Below, one piece after another: positions 1-7,784 of a stretch of DNA of 64,000 nt (position 1 is its first letter; each line of letters opens with the position of its first letter). The position numbers and the translations under genes are program-made. The notes beneath the pieces are model-generated. The model had not been told where the DNA came from. It made no database searches and saw only the letters and a list, made by a program, of their open reading frames with translations. This stretch comes from Rhodovibrio salinarum DSM 9154 (lineage in GTDB: Bacteria > Pseudomonadota > Alphaproteobacteria > Kiloniellales > Rhodovibrionaceae): assembly GCF_000515255.1 (NCBI RefSeq), contig NZ_KI911559.1:3049660-3113659 (forward strand), in the 5' to 3' direction.

Positions 1-117
1 CCCTTTTGACGTGAGGCTTCCCTGGCGTGAGCGTTCTTTGGTTGTGGCGCAGCGGTCCGTGGCCAGAGGCCGCACCCGCACACTGCGACGCTACAGAGCT
101 CGGGCGGGCTGCGTCGA

Positions 118-145
118 TTGACAAGGTCGTGACCGAGCTTACCTT
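118..145 (+). promoter_or_regulatory. Candidate sigma-70 promoter for the dehydrogenase-PTPS-GT-methyltransferase operon
   Basis: A perfect -35 hexamer TTGACA (118-123) is followed after 16 bases by TACCTT (140-145). The start codon of the first gene of the operon is 45 bases further on. Seen in sequence; promoter activity is inferred. Confidence 0.5.
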
Positions 146-190
146 CGCGCGGGCTTTTTCCGCCGTACCGACCGGAGCGCGACCACTCCC

Positions 191-1168
191 ATGACCCAGG
201 CGCAGGCCTTCTGGACCACCGCCAAAATGCAGGGCGAATTGCGCGGCGAGACGCTGCCGCCGCCGGGCGACGACGAGGTGCTGGTTCGCGCCCTCTACAG
301 CGGCATCAGTCGTGGCAGCGAGGCGCTGGTATTTGCCGGCCACGTCCCGGAGAGCGAACGCACGCGCATGCGCTGCCCCTTCCAGGCCGGCGATTTCCCA
401 TTTCCGGTCAAGTACGGCTACGCCAGTGTCGGACTGGTCGAGCAGGGCCCGGCGGCCCTGCAAGGCCAGGTGGTGTTCTGCCTCTATCCGCATCAGGACC
501 GCTACGTCGTCCCGGCCGATGCCGTGATCCCATTGCCCGACGACCTGAGCACCAAACGCGCAGTGCTGGGCGCGAACGCGGAGACGGCGCTGAACGCGCT
601 ATGGGACGGCGCCCCGCGCGTGGGCGACCGGATCGCGGTCGTCGGCGCCGGCGTCGTCGGCTGCCTGGTCGCGGCGCTCGCCGCGCGCATCCCAGGCACG
701 CAGGTACAATTGATCGACGTCGATCCGAAAAAGGAGACGACGGCGCGCGTGCTGGACGTGCCGTTCGCCACCCCGGACAACGCCACGGGCGGTTGCGACC
801 TGGTGGTCCACGCCACGGGCACGGGCGCGGGGCTCGGCACCGCGATCGCTCTCGCCGGGTTCGAGGCAACGCTGCTGGAGCTGTCCTGGTACGGGGCCGG
901 CGACGTGCCAGCCCCACTTGGCGGCGCATTCCATTCCCAGCGATTGACGCTACAGTCGTCCCAGGTAGGCGCGGTATCGTCCGCCCGCCGGGCGCGCTGG
1001 ACACACAAGCAGCGTCTGACGAAAGCACTTGAACTGCTCCGCGATCCCATGTTCGGCCATCTGGTCAGCGGGGAAAGCCGGTTCGACGAGCTGCCGCGAA
1101 CCATGCAAACCTTGGCAGGGGACCCACCGGCGGGCACGCTGTGCCACCGGATCGCCTACCCCGCGTGA
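191..1168 (+). CDS. MDR-family (zinc-type alcohol dehydrogenase-like) oxidoreductase
   Basis: This 325-residue protein belongs to the medium-chain dehydrogenase/reductase family. A GroES-like N-terminal half (about residues 15-130) carries the GISRGSEALVF segment. A Rossmann half follows, with the nucleotide-binding motif VVGAGVVGCL near residues 150-160. I cannot find the catalytic zinc cysteine or the four-cysteine structural zinc lobe of classical alcohol dehydrogenases, so it is probably a zinc-less member that reduces or oxidises a small intermediate with NAD(P)H. It is the first gene of a + strand operon: 48 bases later comes a PTPS-like gene, then a glycosyltransferase and a methyltransferase. 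Family assignment is firm. The substrate is unknown and is inferred only from context to be a pterin- or pyrimidine-like compound. Confidence 0.85.
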   Translation: MTQAQAFWTTAKMQGELRGETLPPPGDDEVLVRALYSGISRGSEALVFAGHVPESERTRMRCPFQAGDFPFPVKYGYASVGLVEQGPAALQGQVVFCLYPHQDRYVVPADAVIPLPDDLSTKRAVLGANAETALNALWDGAPRVGDRIAVVGAGVVGCLVAALAARIPGTQVQLIDVDPKKETTARVLDVPFATPDNATGGCDLVVHATGTGAGLGTAIALAGFEATLLELSWYGAGDVPAPLGGAFHSQRLTLQSSQVGAVSSARRARWTHKQRLTKALELLRDPMFGHLVSGESRFDELPRTMQTLAGDPPAGTLCHRIAYPA

Positions 1169-1216
1169 CGCCAGTCCCCGCCGCTCACGCCTGATAGACG
1201 GGACGAACGGAAAAGC

Positions 1217-1630
1217 ATGTTTTCAGTCACCGTGCGCGACCGCTTCATGATCGCCCACTCCTTCCGGGGCGAGACCTTTGGCCCTGCGCGCAACCTGCAT
1301 GGCGCCACCTACGTCGTGGATTGCGAGTTCCGCTGCCCGACCCTGGACCGTGACGGGCTCGCCGTCGACATCGCCGCGGCAAGCGACCTGCTGAACGAGG
1401 TCGTCGGCGGCCTGCACATGCGCAACCTCGACGAGGCCAGCGAGTTCGAAGGCCAGAACACGACGACCGAGTTCCTGGCCAAAACGATCTACGACCGTCT
1501 TGCCTCAAGGATCGAGCACGGTGCGCTCGGCCCCGAGCAAGGCGGCCTGGTCGCGCTGAAGGTCACGCTGGGGGAATCCGACATCGCCTGGGCCAGTTAC
1601 GAGGGTCCTCTCCCGGCCACGTTGGGCTAG
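1217..1630 (+). CDS. Divergent 6-pyruvoyl-tetrahydropterin synthase / QueD-like protein
   Basis: A 137-residue single-domain protein with the T-fold layout of PTPS/QueD enzymes, which convert 7,8-dihydroneopterin triphosphate. Recognisable blocks are FMIAHSF (first zinc histidine), NLHGATY (normally HGHxY), LHMRNLDE (normally LDHxxLN) and NTTTEFLA (normally NPTxExxA). Against the E. coli QueD pattern as I remember it, the second histidine of HGH is alanine, the upstream catalytic cysteine is absent, and the Asp-His pair is His-Met. Classical activity is therefore doubtful. The gene stops 19 bases before a glycosyltransferase gene, in the same operon. Either the chemistry has changed or the protein binds a pterin-like ligand without the usual lyase activity. 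Family call is firm; function is open. Confidence 0.85.
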   Translation: MFSVTVRDRFMIAHSFRGETFGPARNLHGATYVVDCEFRCPTLDRDGLAVDIAAASDLLNEVVGGLHMRNLDEASEFEGQNTTTEFLAKTIYDRLASRIEHGALGPEQGGLVALKVTLGESDIAWASYEGPLPATLG

Positions 1631-1649
1631 GCCGGAGGAAGCAGCGCCG

Positions 1650-2699
1650 ATGGCCGATCTCCACTTCGTCGTCCCAGGCAACCCGGACACCCATACCGGC
1701 GGCTTCATCTACGACCGCCGAATGGTGGAAGAGCTGCGCAAGCTGGGGCTGACGGTCGAATTGCACAGCCTGCCCGACGGTTGGCCCTATCCCGGCTTTC
1801 AGGCCGTCGACGCTGCCGAGCACCTATTGGCGCGTTTGCCCGACGGCGCGCGGGTGATCATCGACGGGCTGGCGCTCGGCGTGCTGCCGCGCCTTGCGGA
1901 GCGGGAAAGCGAACGTTTGCGGCTGATCGCGCTGGTGCACCACCCGCTGGCGGAAGAGACCGGCCTCGACGCCGGCGAGTCCAGGCGTCTGTTCGAAAGC
2001 GAGCACACGGCGCTCAGTCACGTCCACCACGTGATCGCGACCAGCGCGTTCACGGCGCAAGGGTTGGTCGACTACGACGTCACGCAGGAGCGCATGAGCG
2101 TGATCCCGCCGGGGGTGGAATCGCACGAACTGGCGGAGGGCAGCGGGCGTGCCGCGCCGGCGCTGCTGTGCGTCGCCTCCGTGACGCCGCGCAAGGGCCA
2201 TGACGTGTTGCTGAACGCGCTGTCGCTCCTGACCGCACGGCCCTGGACACTCGACCTCGTCGGCAGCGAGACGATGGACACCCGCCACGCCCAGCAGATG
2301 CGTCGGCTGGTAGCGGAGCTCGGCCTGACTTCGCGCGTCATCTTTCGCGGCGAGCTGTCGGGCCGCGCGCTGGATGCGGCCTATCATACCTGCGATCTGT
2401 TCGTGCTCGCGTCGCACTACGAGGGCTACGGCATGGTCCTGACCGAAGCGGTCGCGCGCGGCCTGCCGGTGGTCGCCACCGCCGGCGGCGCGGTGCCCGA
2501 CACCCTGCCGGAAGGCGCAGGCTTGCTTGCCCCACCGGGCGATATCGAAGGGCTGGCGGCCGCGCTGGACCGGGTGCTGGGCGCACCGGAGCTGTTCGCC
2601 CAGTTGGCCGAGGGCGCCCGGGAGGCCCGCGAGCGCCTGCCAAGCTGGGCCGACAGCGCACGTCAATTGGCGAGCGATCTGGAACAGGTCGGCCCCTGA
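1650..2699 (+). CDS. Glycosyltransferase family 4 protein
   Basis: A 349-residue GT-B fold glycosyltransferase. The N-terminal acceptor-binding half begins with a GGFIYDRRMVEELRKLG block near residues 13-30. The donor half holds ASVTPRKGHDVLLNAL and the GT4 nucleotide-sugar motif EGYGMVLTEAVARGLPVVAT (E-x7-E). Retaining transfer from a nucleotide sugar is the family mechanism; donor and acceptor are unknown. A strong Shine-Dalgarno GGAGGAA (1634-1640) lies nine bases before the ATG. The stop codon overlaps the ATG of the downstream methyltransferase by one base, implying coupled translation. Next to a PTPS-like gene, one possibility is a pterin glycosyltransferase, by analogy with cyanobacterial biopterin glucosylation; this is inference. 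Confidence 0.9.
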   Translation: MADLHFVVPGNPDTHTGGFIYDRRMVEELRKLGLTVELHSLPDGWPYPGFQAVDAAEHLLARLPDGARVIIDGLALGVLPRLAERESERLRLIALVHHPLAEETGLDAGESRRLFESEHTALSHVHHVIATSAFTAQGLVDYDVTQERMSVIPPGVESHELAEGSGRAAPALLCVASVTPRKGHDVLLNALSLLTARPWTLDLVGSETMDTRHAQQMRRLVAELGLTSRVIFRGELSGRALDAAYHTCDLFVLASHYEGYGMVLTEAVARGLPVVATAGGAVPDTLPEGAGLLAPPGDIEGLAAALDRVLGAPELFAQLAEGAREARERLPSWADSARQLASDLEQVGP

Positions 2700-3589
2700 T
2701 GGTGGGGGACGCGTTCGAGGCCAATTGGCTGGACCTGCGCGAGCCGGTCGATTCCGAATCCCGCGCCCGCCCGTTGGAACGGCTACTGACTCAACATCTG
2801 CGCGGGCGCGAGCGCCTGGAAATCACGGATCTGGGAGCGGGTACCGGCAGCAATCTGCGCCATCTGGCCCCGCGCCTGACAGACTCGCGCGGCGTCCAGC
2901 AGCATTGGACCCTGCTGGATGCCGATACCGCCTTGCTGAGCGACGTGCCCGCCCGCACCCGTAGCTGGGCGCAGGCGCGCGGCTATACCGTCGTCGATCA
3001 GAACGAGGGCCTTGAGATCACGGGCCGGGCGGAAGCGCCCTTCACCCTCGACATCGCCCCCCGGCAAGCGAACCTTCAGGCCGACCCCTTGCCGGTCGCA
3101 CGGGCCGATCTGGTCACCGCCTCTGCCCTGCTCGATCTGGTGTCTCGGGATTGGCTACAGGCATTCGCCCAGCGGCTGTGGGAGATCGGCGCGGCGGCGC
3201 TGATCGCGCTCAGCTACGACGGCCATATCGCCTGGCAGCCACAGGTCGCGGGCGACGAGGAGGTGATGCGCTTGGTCAATCAACACCAACGCGGCGAGAA
3301 GACCTTCGGCACCGCGCTGGGGCCCGACGGCGGTGCTGTCGCGGCGGCGGAACTGGAAGCCGCCGGCTTCGAGCTCGAGACCGCGCAAACCCCCTGGCGC
3401 CTGGGCCCAAGCGATCAGGCCCTGCAGCAGCACTTGCACGCCGGCTGGGCCGCCGCGGCAAGCGAGACGGCGCCCCACCGCGCCGAGGCGATCCGCGCCT
3501 GGCTGGAACGGCGGATCGACCTGCTGGAGAGCGGTCAGGGCCAGGTCACCGTTGGCCATCTGGACGTGCTGGCACTGCCACCGGGTTAA
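2699..3589 (+). CDS. Class I SAM-dependent methyltransferase-like protein
   Basis: A 296-residue protein whose SAM-binding motif I reads ITDLGAGTGSNLRHL near residues 40-55. An acidic strand-2 position follows (LLDADTALL), and a motif IV region ARADLVTASALLDLV lies near residue 135. It is likely a cytosolic methyltransferase acting on the product of the preceding enzymes, but no substrate-specific motif is visible. It is the last gene of the operon, joined to the glycosyltransferase by a one-base overlap, and is followed by a GC-rich stem-loop. Confidence 0.85.
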   Translation: MVGDAFEANWLDLREPVDSESRARPLERLLTQHLRGRERLEITDLGAGTGSNLRHLAPRLTDSRGVQQHWTLLDADTALLSDVPARTRSWAQARGYTVVDQNEGLEITGRAEAPFTLDIAPRQANLQADPLPVARADLVTASALLDLVSRDWLQAFAQRLWEIGAAALIALSYDGHIAWQPQVAGDEEVMRLVNQHQRGEKTFGTALGPDGGAVAAAELEAAGFELETAQTPWRLGPSDQALQQHLHAGWAAAASETAPHRAEAIRAWLERRIDLLESGQGQVTVGHLDVLALPPG

Positions 3590-3635
3590 TGCTCGGTGGC
3601 CTGTCGCGGCGGTGCTCCGCGGCACCAGCAGACAT

Positions 3636-3665
3636 TGCCCCTCTACCCGCCAGGGCAGAGGGGCA
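3636..3665. terminator. GC-rich stem-loop between convergent operons
   Basis: TGCCCCTCT (3636-3644) and AGAGGGGCA (3657-3665) form a perfect 9-bp stem with an inner CCC/GGG pairing. It sits between the convergent methyltransferase and aldo/keto reductase genes, where a bidirectional terminator is expected. There is no clear T tract. Confidence 0.5.
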
Positions 3666-3684
3666 CGGACTGTTTCCGTCTCTC

Positions 3685-4689
3685 TTAGGCAGCTTTCTCA
3701 TCGCGGGCCGGGGGTGCCATGAACTCCGGACCAACCGGATCGGTCACGGTGTCGGCCACGATGCGATCGATTTCGCTCAGGTCGTCCTGAGTGAGTGTGA
3801 TGTCGTCAACATCGGCCAGGGCATCCAGCTGATCCGGCCGGCGTGCGCCCCACAGCGCGACGCCCACACCCGGCTGCGCCAGCACCCAGGCGAGCGCCAG
3901 GTGGATCGCCCGCTTGCCGAACCGCTCCTGGGCGAAGGCGTCCAGCTTGTTGACCGCCTCGACATACTGCGGGAACCGCGCGGCCTGGAACTTCGGGTCC
4001 GCATTGCGCAGATCGTCGCCCTCGAACGTCTGATCCGCCGTCATCTTGCCGCTCAGCAGCCCACGGCACAAAGCGCCGTAGGTCAGGGTCGTCAGCCCCT
4101 GCTCGCGCACGTACGGCAAAACGTCATTCTCGATGCCGCGCTCGAACAGGTTGTAGGGCGGCTGCACGACGCTGAGCGGTGCCTCCTTGCGGAAGCGATC
4201 CAACTGCTCGGGCGAGAAGTTGGAGACGCCGATCGCGCGGATTTTGCCGGCCTGCAGCGCATCCTTGAGCGCGCCGGCGGTCTCTTCCACCGGCACGTTC
4301 GGATCGGGCCAATGCACCTGCTCGATGTCGATCACATCGGTCTGCAGGCGCTGCAAGCTGTCGTCGATCTCTTGGCGGATGCGCTCGGGCCGGGCATCGC
4401 GGTAGGGCTGCGTGCCCGACCAGTTCAGCCCGCACTTGGTCGCCAGCACCACCTGTTCGCGCCGACGGCGCTCCCGCAGCGCCTCGCCGACGAAACGCTC
4501 GCTGGTGCCCATGCCATAGACCGGTGCGGTATCGACCAGGCTGATGCCCCGGTCGACAGCACTTTGCACGGTACGCACCGACTGTCCCTCGTCGGTACCG
4601 CCCCACATCCAGCCGCCGATCGCCCAAGTGCCAAGACCGATGCGCGTCGGCTGCAAATCGGTGCCTGGAATACGCGTGGTTGCCACCAT
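3685..4689 (-). CDS. Aldo/keto reductase
   Basis: A 334-residue (beta/alpha)8 NADPH-dependent reductase. The N-terminus has RIGLGTWAIGGWMWGG. The catalytic Asp-Tyr pair is in SLVDTAPVYGMGTSERF and the lysine in ATKCGLNWSG. The active-site histidine is at QVHWPDPNVP, and the cofactor-binding C-terminus has IGVSNFSPEQLDRF followed by later segments. It reduces aldehydes or ketones; no specific substrate can be read. A strong Shine-Dalgarno (AGGAGG) lies upstream. It is 118 bases downstream of, and co-directional with, the RibD-like gene, so it may be the tail of that operon. It is convergent with the + strand operon. Confidence 0.93.
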   Translation of the reverse strand: MVATTRIPGTDLQPTRIGLGTWAIGGWMWGGTDEGQSVRTVQSAVDRGISLVDTAPVYGMGTSERFVGEALRERRRREQVVLATKCGLNWSGTQPYRDARPERIRQEIDDSLQRLQTDVIDIEQVHWPDPNVPVEETAGALKDALQAGKIRAIGVSNFSPEQLDRFRKEAPLSVVQPPYNLFERGIENDVLPYVREQGLTTLTYGALCRGLLSGKMTADQTFEGDDLRNADPKFQAARFPQYVEAVNKLDAFAQERFGKRAIHLALAWVLAQPGVGVALWGARRPDQLDALADVDDITLTQDDLSEIDRIVADTVTDPVGPEFMAPPARDEKAA

Positions 4690-4806
4690 GATCGGAGAGT
4701 CCTCCTTTGATCGCGGTTGCCTCTAGCGTCCAGGGGTACATGTGCGCTGCGCAACGGGGCTTCGCAACCGCAAGAAACCGGCACCGTCAGAACTACAGCC
4801 TGCGGC

Positions 4807-5595
4807 CTAGCCCCGCAGATCGCAGTCGAACAGGGTATCGGGGGACATCGCGAAGGTCCGCATGGGCGGCCGCCGGGCCTCCGACAGACGGGCGATTTCC
4901 GGCAAACTGACCGCAGCGCGGCCCGAGCCGATGATCAACGGCGCAACACAGATGTGCAGCCGGTCGAGAAGCTCCGCCGCCAGGAAGCGGGAGACGGTGA
5001 CGCCACCGCCCTCGATCAGAACGTGATGCAGGCCACGCGCATGCAGATCGGCCAGGAGCGCGGCCGGATCGTAGCCATCCGGGCCGGCATCGAGCGCCGC
5101 GACCTCGGCCGCGCCCATAGGGACGTCGACGTTGGCGCCGCGATAGACCAAGGTCGGCGCCTGCCGGTCCTGAAACAGACGGTGGTCGGCGGTCAGCTGG
5201 CCGCGGCTATCGATCACGATACGCATCGGGTTGTCCCCGGCGCAGGCCCGTACGGTCAGCTGCGGATCGTCGTGCAGCACCGTCCCCGCGCCGACGACCA
5301 CCGCGTCGACCAGCGCGCGCAAGCGGTGCAGATGGGTGCGATTCGCCTCGCCGGTGACGTAGTAGCTATCACCACCGGTGGTCGCGATCCGCCCGTCCAA
5401 GCTCTGCCCCAGCTGGCCGATCGTCAGCGGCCCGTCAGCCATTCGGTCGATCAGCGGCTGGTGCAGGGACACCAGCTCCTGCGCGGCGCTCGTGCGGCCG
5501 GGGGCGATCACCTGGTGCGGCCGCCCGGCGCGGGCGTTGGCGGCGGCATCCAGCAACGCGGGCCAGGCACGTTCCTGCGAACGACTGCTGGTCAC
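4807..5595 (-). CDS. RibD C-terminal-domain (pyrimidine reductase / DHFR-like) protein
   Basis: A 262-residue protein with the RibD_C reductase domain from about residue 55 onward: GQLGQSLDGRIATTGG, then GAGTVLHDDPQLTVR, then HVLIEGGGVTVSRFL. In riboflavin synthesis this domain reduces the ribosyl group of a diaminopyrimidine phosphate to ribityl with NADPH. The N-terminal deaminase domain of full RibD is missing, replaced by about 50 residues without a recognised motif. The start is a GTG that overlaps the stop of the creatininase-like gene by four bases. A reductase of this kind beside an ArfB-like amidohydrolase and a PTPS-like protein suggests a branch from GTP-derived pyrimidines. Confidence 0.9.
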   Translation of the reverse strand: MTSSRSQERAWPALLDAAANARAGRPHQVIAPGRTSAAQELVSLHQPLIDRMADGPLTIGQLGQSLDGRIATTGGDSYYVTGEANRTHLHRLRALVDAVVVGAGTVLHDDPQLTVRACAGDNPMRIVIDSRGQLTADHRLFQDRQAPTLVYRGANVDVPMGAAEVAALDAGPDGYDPAALLADLHARGLHHVLIEGGGVTVSRFLAAELLDRLHICVAPLIIGSGRAAVSLPEIARLSEARRPPMRTFAMSPDTLFDCDLRG

Positions 5596-6422
5596 GACCA
5601 GCTCCCGCCGGCACCGTCCAGCGGTCCATCGCGCAGGTTGGCGAGCGGGAAGCGCGCGACCTCCTCCACCAGTTCCGACAGGCAGCGGCCTACGTGCCGG
5701 ACCATCCGCTTGCCCTTCTCCGCCTGCGCCTGGGTGGCGTCGCCGACCACGCCGGCCGGGTTCATGTCCTGCGCGGTCCAGCCGAAGGCGATCGGGCCTT
5801 CGGGACCCAGATGGCGATAATCGGCGGCCATCTGCAGCGACAGCGGCTCGAAGTTGTCCAGCGCTTCGGTGCGCACCAGATCGGGGCGCAGGTACAGCAT
5901 CATCGACGTTTCGACCGCGCCGCCGTGAATGCCGTGGTCAAGCTCCTCGTCGTCGAACAGGTCATGCGGGACGCCGAAAGCGAAATAATTCGCCTTGACC
6001 GCCAGCATGCCGTGCGCACGGCGCAGGTCGAGCGCGACGATGTCGGCGATCTGCGGTTGACCGCCGTGGGTATTCAGGAAAATCAGCTTGCGCACGCCGG
6101 CCGCCGCGACACTTGCCCCCAGCTCGCGCCACACAGGGATCAGCGTCTCAGACGACAGCGCAAGCGTTCCCGGATAGGCCGAATGCTCGCCACTGTCTCC
6201 GACCGGCAGGGCGGGCAGCACCAAGAGAGAGGCGTCGTCGTCCAGCTGGCGGAGCGTCTCCGCCACGATCCCCTCGGCGATGCAGGCGTCGGTGTAGAGC
6301 GGCAAGTGCGGGCCGTGCTGTTCGATCGCACTGACCGGCAGCAGCGCGACAGTGCGCTCCGGGTCGACCTCGCCGAAGTCTTCGGTGGTCAGCTCGTGCC
6401 AATAGCCGCTGGGCAAGGTCAT
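5592..6422 (-). CDS. Creatininase-family amidohydrolase (ArfB/MftE-like)
   Basis: A 276-residue member of the creatininase family. Metal-binding motifs are visible: SAIEQHGPHLPLYTD near residues 30-45, FLNTHGGQPQIADI near residue 120, and GIHGGAVETSMML near residue 168. The family includes creatinine amidohydrolase, the ArfB deformylase of archaeal riboflavin/F420 synthesis, and MftE peptidase. The neighbouring RibD-type reductase favours an ArfB-like deformylase on a formamidopyrimidine, but this is inference from context. Both ends overlap the neighbouring genes by four bases, so translation is coupled to PPK2 upstream and the reductase downstream. Confidence 0.92.
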   Translation of the reverse strand: MTLPSGYWHELTTEDFGEVDPERTVALLPVSAIEQHGPHLPLYTDACIAEGIVAETLRQLDDDASLLVLPALPVGDSGEHSAYPGTLALSSETLIPVWRELGASVAAAGVRKLIFLNTHGGQPQIADIVALDLRRAHGMLAVKANYFAFGVPHDLFDDEELDHGIHGGAVETSMMLYLRPDLVRTEALDNFEPLSLQMAADYRHLGPEGPIAFGWTAQDMNPAGVVGDATQAQAEKGKRMVRHVGRCLSELVEEVARFPLANLRDGPLDGAGGSWS

Positions 6423-7297
6423 GCGGGTTTCGCGTCCGTCTGCACCTCCTCGGGCACGTGCAGGCCCAGGCGGCTTTCGGCCATTCCGGCAACTTCCGGG
6501 TCCAGGCGTGGTGGCGTCATCTCCAAGCCGTCGGACAGGCCCTCAAAGATCAGCTGCATCGCCCGCACCCGGGCGTATTTCTTGTCGTCGGCCGGAATGA
6601 CGTGCCAGGGCGCACGTGTCGTCGAGGTGCGCTGAAGCATTTCCTCGATGGCCGCCTCGTAAGGCGCGCGCAGTTCCCAGTTGCGCAGGTCTGCCACGCC
6701 CAGCTTCCAGCGCTTCACCGGATCGTCCAGCCGCTTCTGGAAGCGGTGCAGTTGCACGCGCGGCGAGACGTTCAGGAAGATCTTCACCAGCCTTACGCCG
6801 TCATTCAACAGCATCTCCTCGAACTGTCGAATTTCCTCGAAGCCGCGTCGCCAGTCGACTTCCGGCGTCAGGCCCTCGACCCGTTCAACCAGAACGCGCC
6901 CGTACCAGGACCGGTCGAACACCGCCATCGCGCCGGGATCGGGCAACAGCGGCCAGAAGCGCGCCAGCCAGTGCTTGTTCTGCCATTCAGCTGTCGGGGG
7001 ACCGATCGGGTGGAAGCGCGCCGCGCGCGGCTCCAGCACAGCAGCCATCCGGCGGATGATCCCGCCCTTGCCGGACGCGTCCCAGCCTTCCATCACCACC
7101 ACCCCACGCGAGCGATGGGCGAGCTGGGCCAGTTGCAAGCGGCGCAGATCGTGCTGGCTTTCGATCAGCGCCTGGGTATAGCCACGGGAATCGTCGCGCG
7201 CGTGCCGGGTCGGCAGGTCGGCGAAGCGCGTCTCCGGTCCCGGAACCTCCTGAACGAGGTCGTGCTCGCGCCGCGTGTCACCCGACCCGCCCGTCAT
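6419..7297 (-). CDS. ppk2: Polyphosphate kinase 2 family protein
   Basis: A 292-residue single-domain PPK2. The Walker A motif is VMEGWDASGKGGIIRRM near residues 68-84. The Walker B/lid region is AVFDRSWYGRVLVERVEG near residues 124-141. The C-terminal domain has DPVKRWKLGVADLRNWE and the nucleotide pocket PWHVIPADDKKYARVRA. PPK2 enzymes transfer phosphate between polyphosphate and nucleoside mono- or diphosphates. The gene overlaps the dksA-like gene upstream and the creatininase gene downstream by four bases each. A polyphosphate-driven nucleotide kinase inside a putative nucleotide-derived biosynthetic operon is unusual. A separate ppk1-ppx block lies at 48424-52212. Confidence 0.95.
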   Translation of the reverse strand: MTGGSGDTRREHDLVQEVPGPETRFADLPTRHARDDSRGYTQALIESQHDLRRLQLAQLAHRSRGVVVMEGWDASGKGGIIRRMAAVLEPRAARFHPIGPPTAEWQNKHWLARFWPLLPDPGAMAVFDRSWYGRVLVERVEGLTPEVDWRRGFEEIRQFEEMLLNDGVRLVKIFLNVSPRVQLHRFQKRLDDPVKRWKLGVADLRNWELRAPYEAAIEEMLQRTSTTRAPWHVIPADDKKYARVRAMQLIFEGLSDGLEMTPPRLDPEVAGMAESRLGLHVPEEVQTDAKPA

Positions 7298-7647
7298 CGT
7301 GCGGCGCTTTCGGCGCAGTCGATGCAGGTCGGCGTCGCCGGATCGACCTCAAGGCGCTTGCGGCCGATCTCCTCGCCGCACGTGACGCAGGCGCCGTACT
7401 CGCCTTCCTCCAGACGCTTGAAGGCAGCCTGGATTCGAGTCAGCTCCAGCTGTCGCCGACGCTCGGCGGCCTTGGACATCTCCTGCCCCTGGATTGCGTC
7501 AATTCGGCTCAGACGCCCTTGGGTCGTCTGGTCGAGTTCGACCGTCTTCCGGGCTTCGGTGCCGCTCTCAGACACCTTTTCCAGCTCCGCCTTGCGCTGT
7601 TCCAGCAACTTGCGGAAGTACGCCGTATCGATCTCCGGTTCGTCCAT
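7294..7647 (-). CDS. DksA/TraR-family C4 zinc-finger protein
   Basis: A 117-residue protein with an N-terminal coiled coil (about residues 8-70, rich in Glu, Lys, Arg and Leu) and a C-terminal zinc finger. The cysteine pairs are in ACVTCGEEIGRKRLE and TCIDCAE, the C4 pattern of the DksA/TraR/YbiI group. Members bind the RNA polymerase secondary channel and modulate initiation, although many short ones are uncharacterised. It heads the - strand chain with ppk2, the creatininase and the RibD-type reductase. It could tie expression to the stringent response, or may simply be co-transcribed. Confidence 0.92.
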   Translation of the reverse strand: MDEPEIDTAYFRKLLEQRKAELEKVSESGTEARKTVELDQTTQGRLSRIDAIQGQEMSKAAERRRQLELTRIQAAFKRLEEGEYGACVTCGEEIGRKRLEVDPATPTCIDCAESAAR

Positions 7648-7784
7648 AGGCTCGCAGGTCCACTCGCGCGTGTGCTAACTGCGCAAGTCTAGCCCATCTG
7701 CCGGCCAACACGACAAGATCGTATGGTTCTGGCCGGCCTCTTATAGAGCCACTCCAACAACCAAGTTCTCAGGGGACAGAACGA

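Noticed and set aside
1-190. A tRNA or the end of an upstream gene at the left edge
   Set aside because: No cloverleaf, CCA end or conserved coding frame could be supported in these bases; only the promoter at 118-145 is reported.
3151-4710. A 519-codon + strand frame across the methyltransferase end and the aldo/keto reductase
   Set aside because: It spans two real genes in other frames and the intergenic stem-loop; the product is a random Arg/Gly-rich string.
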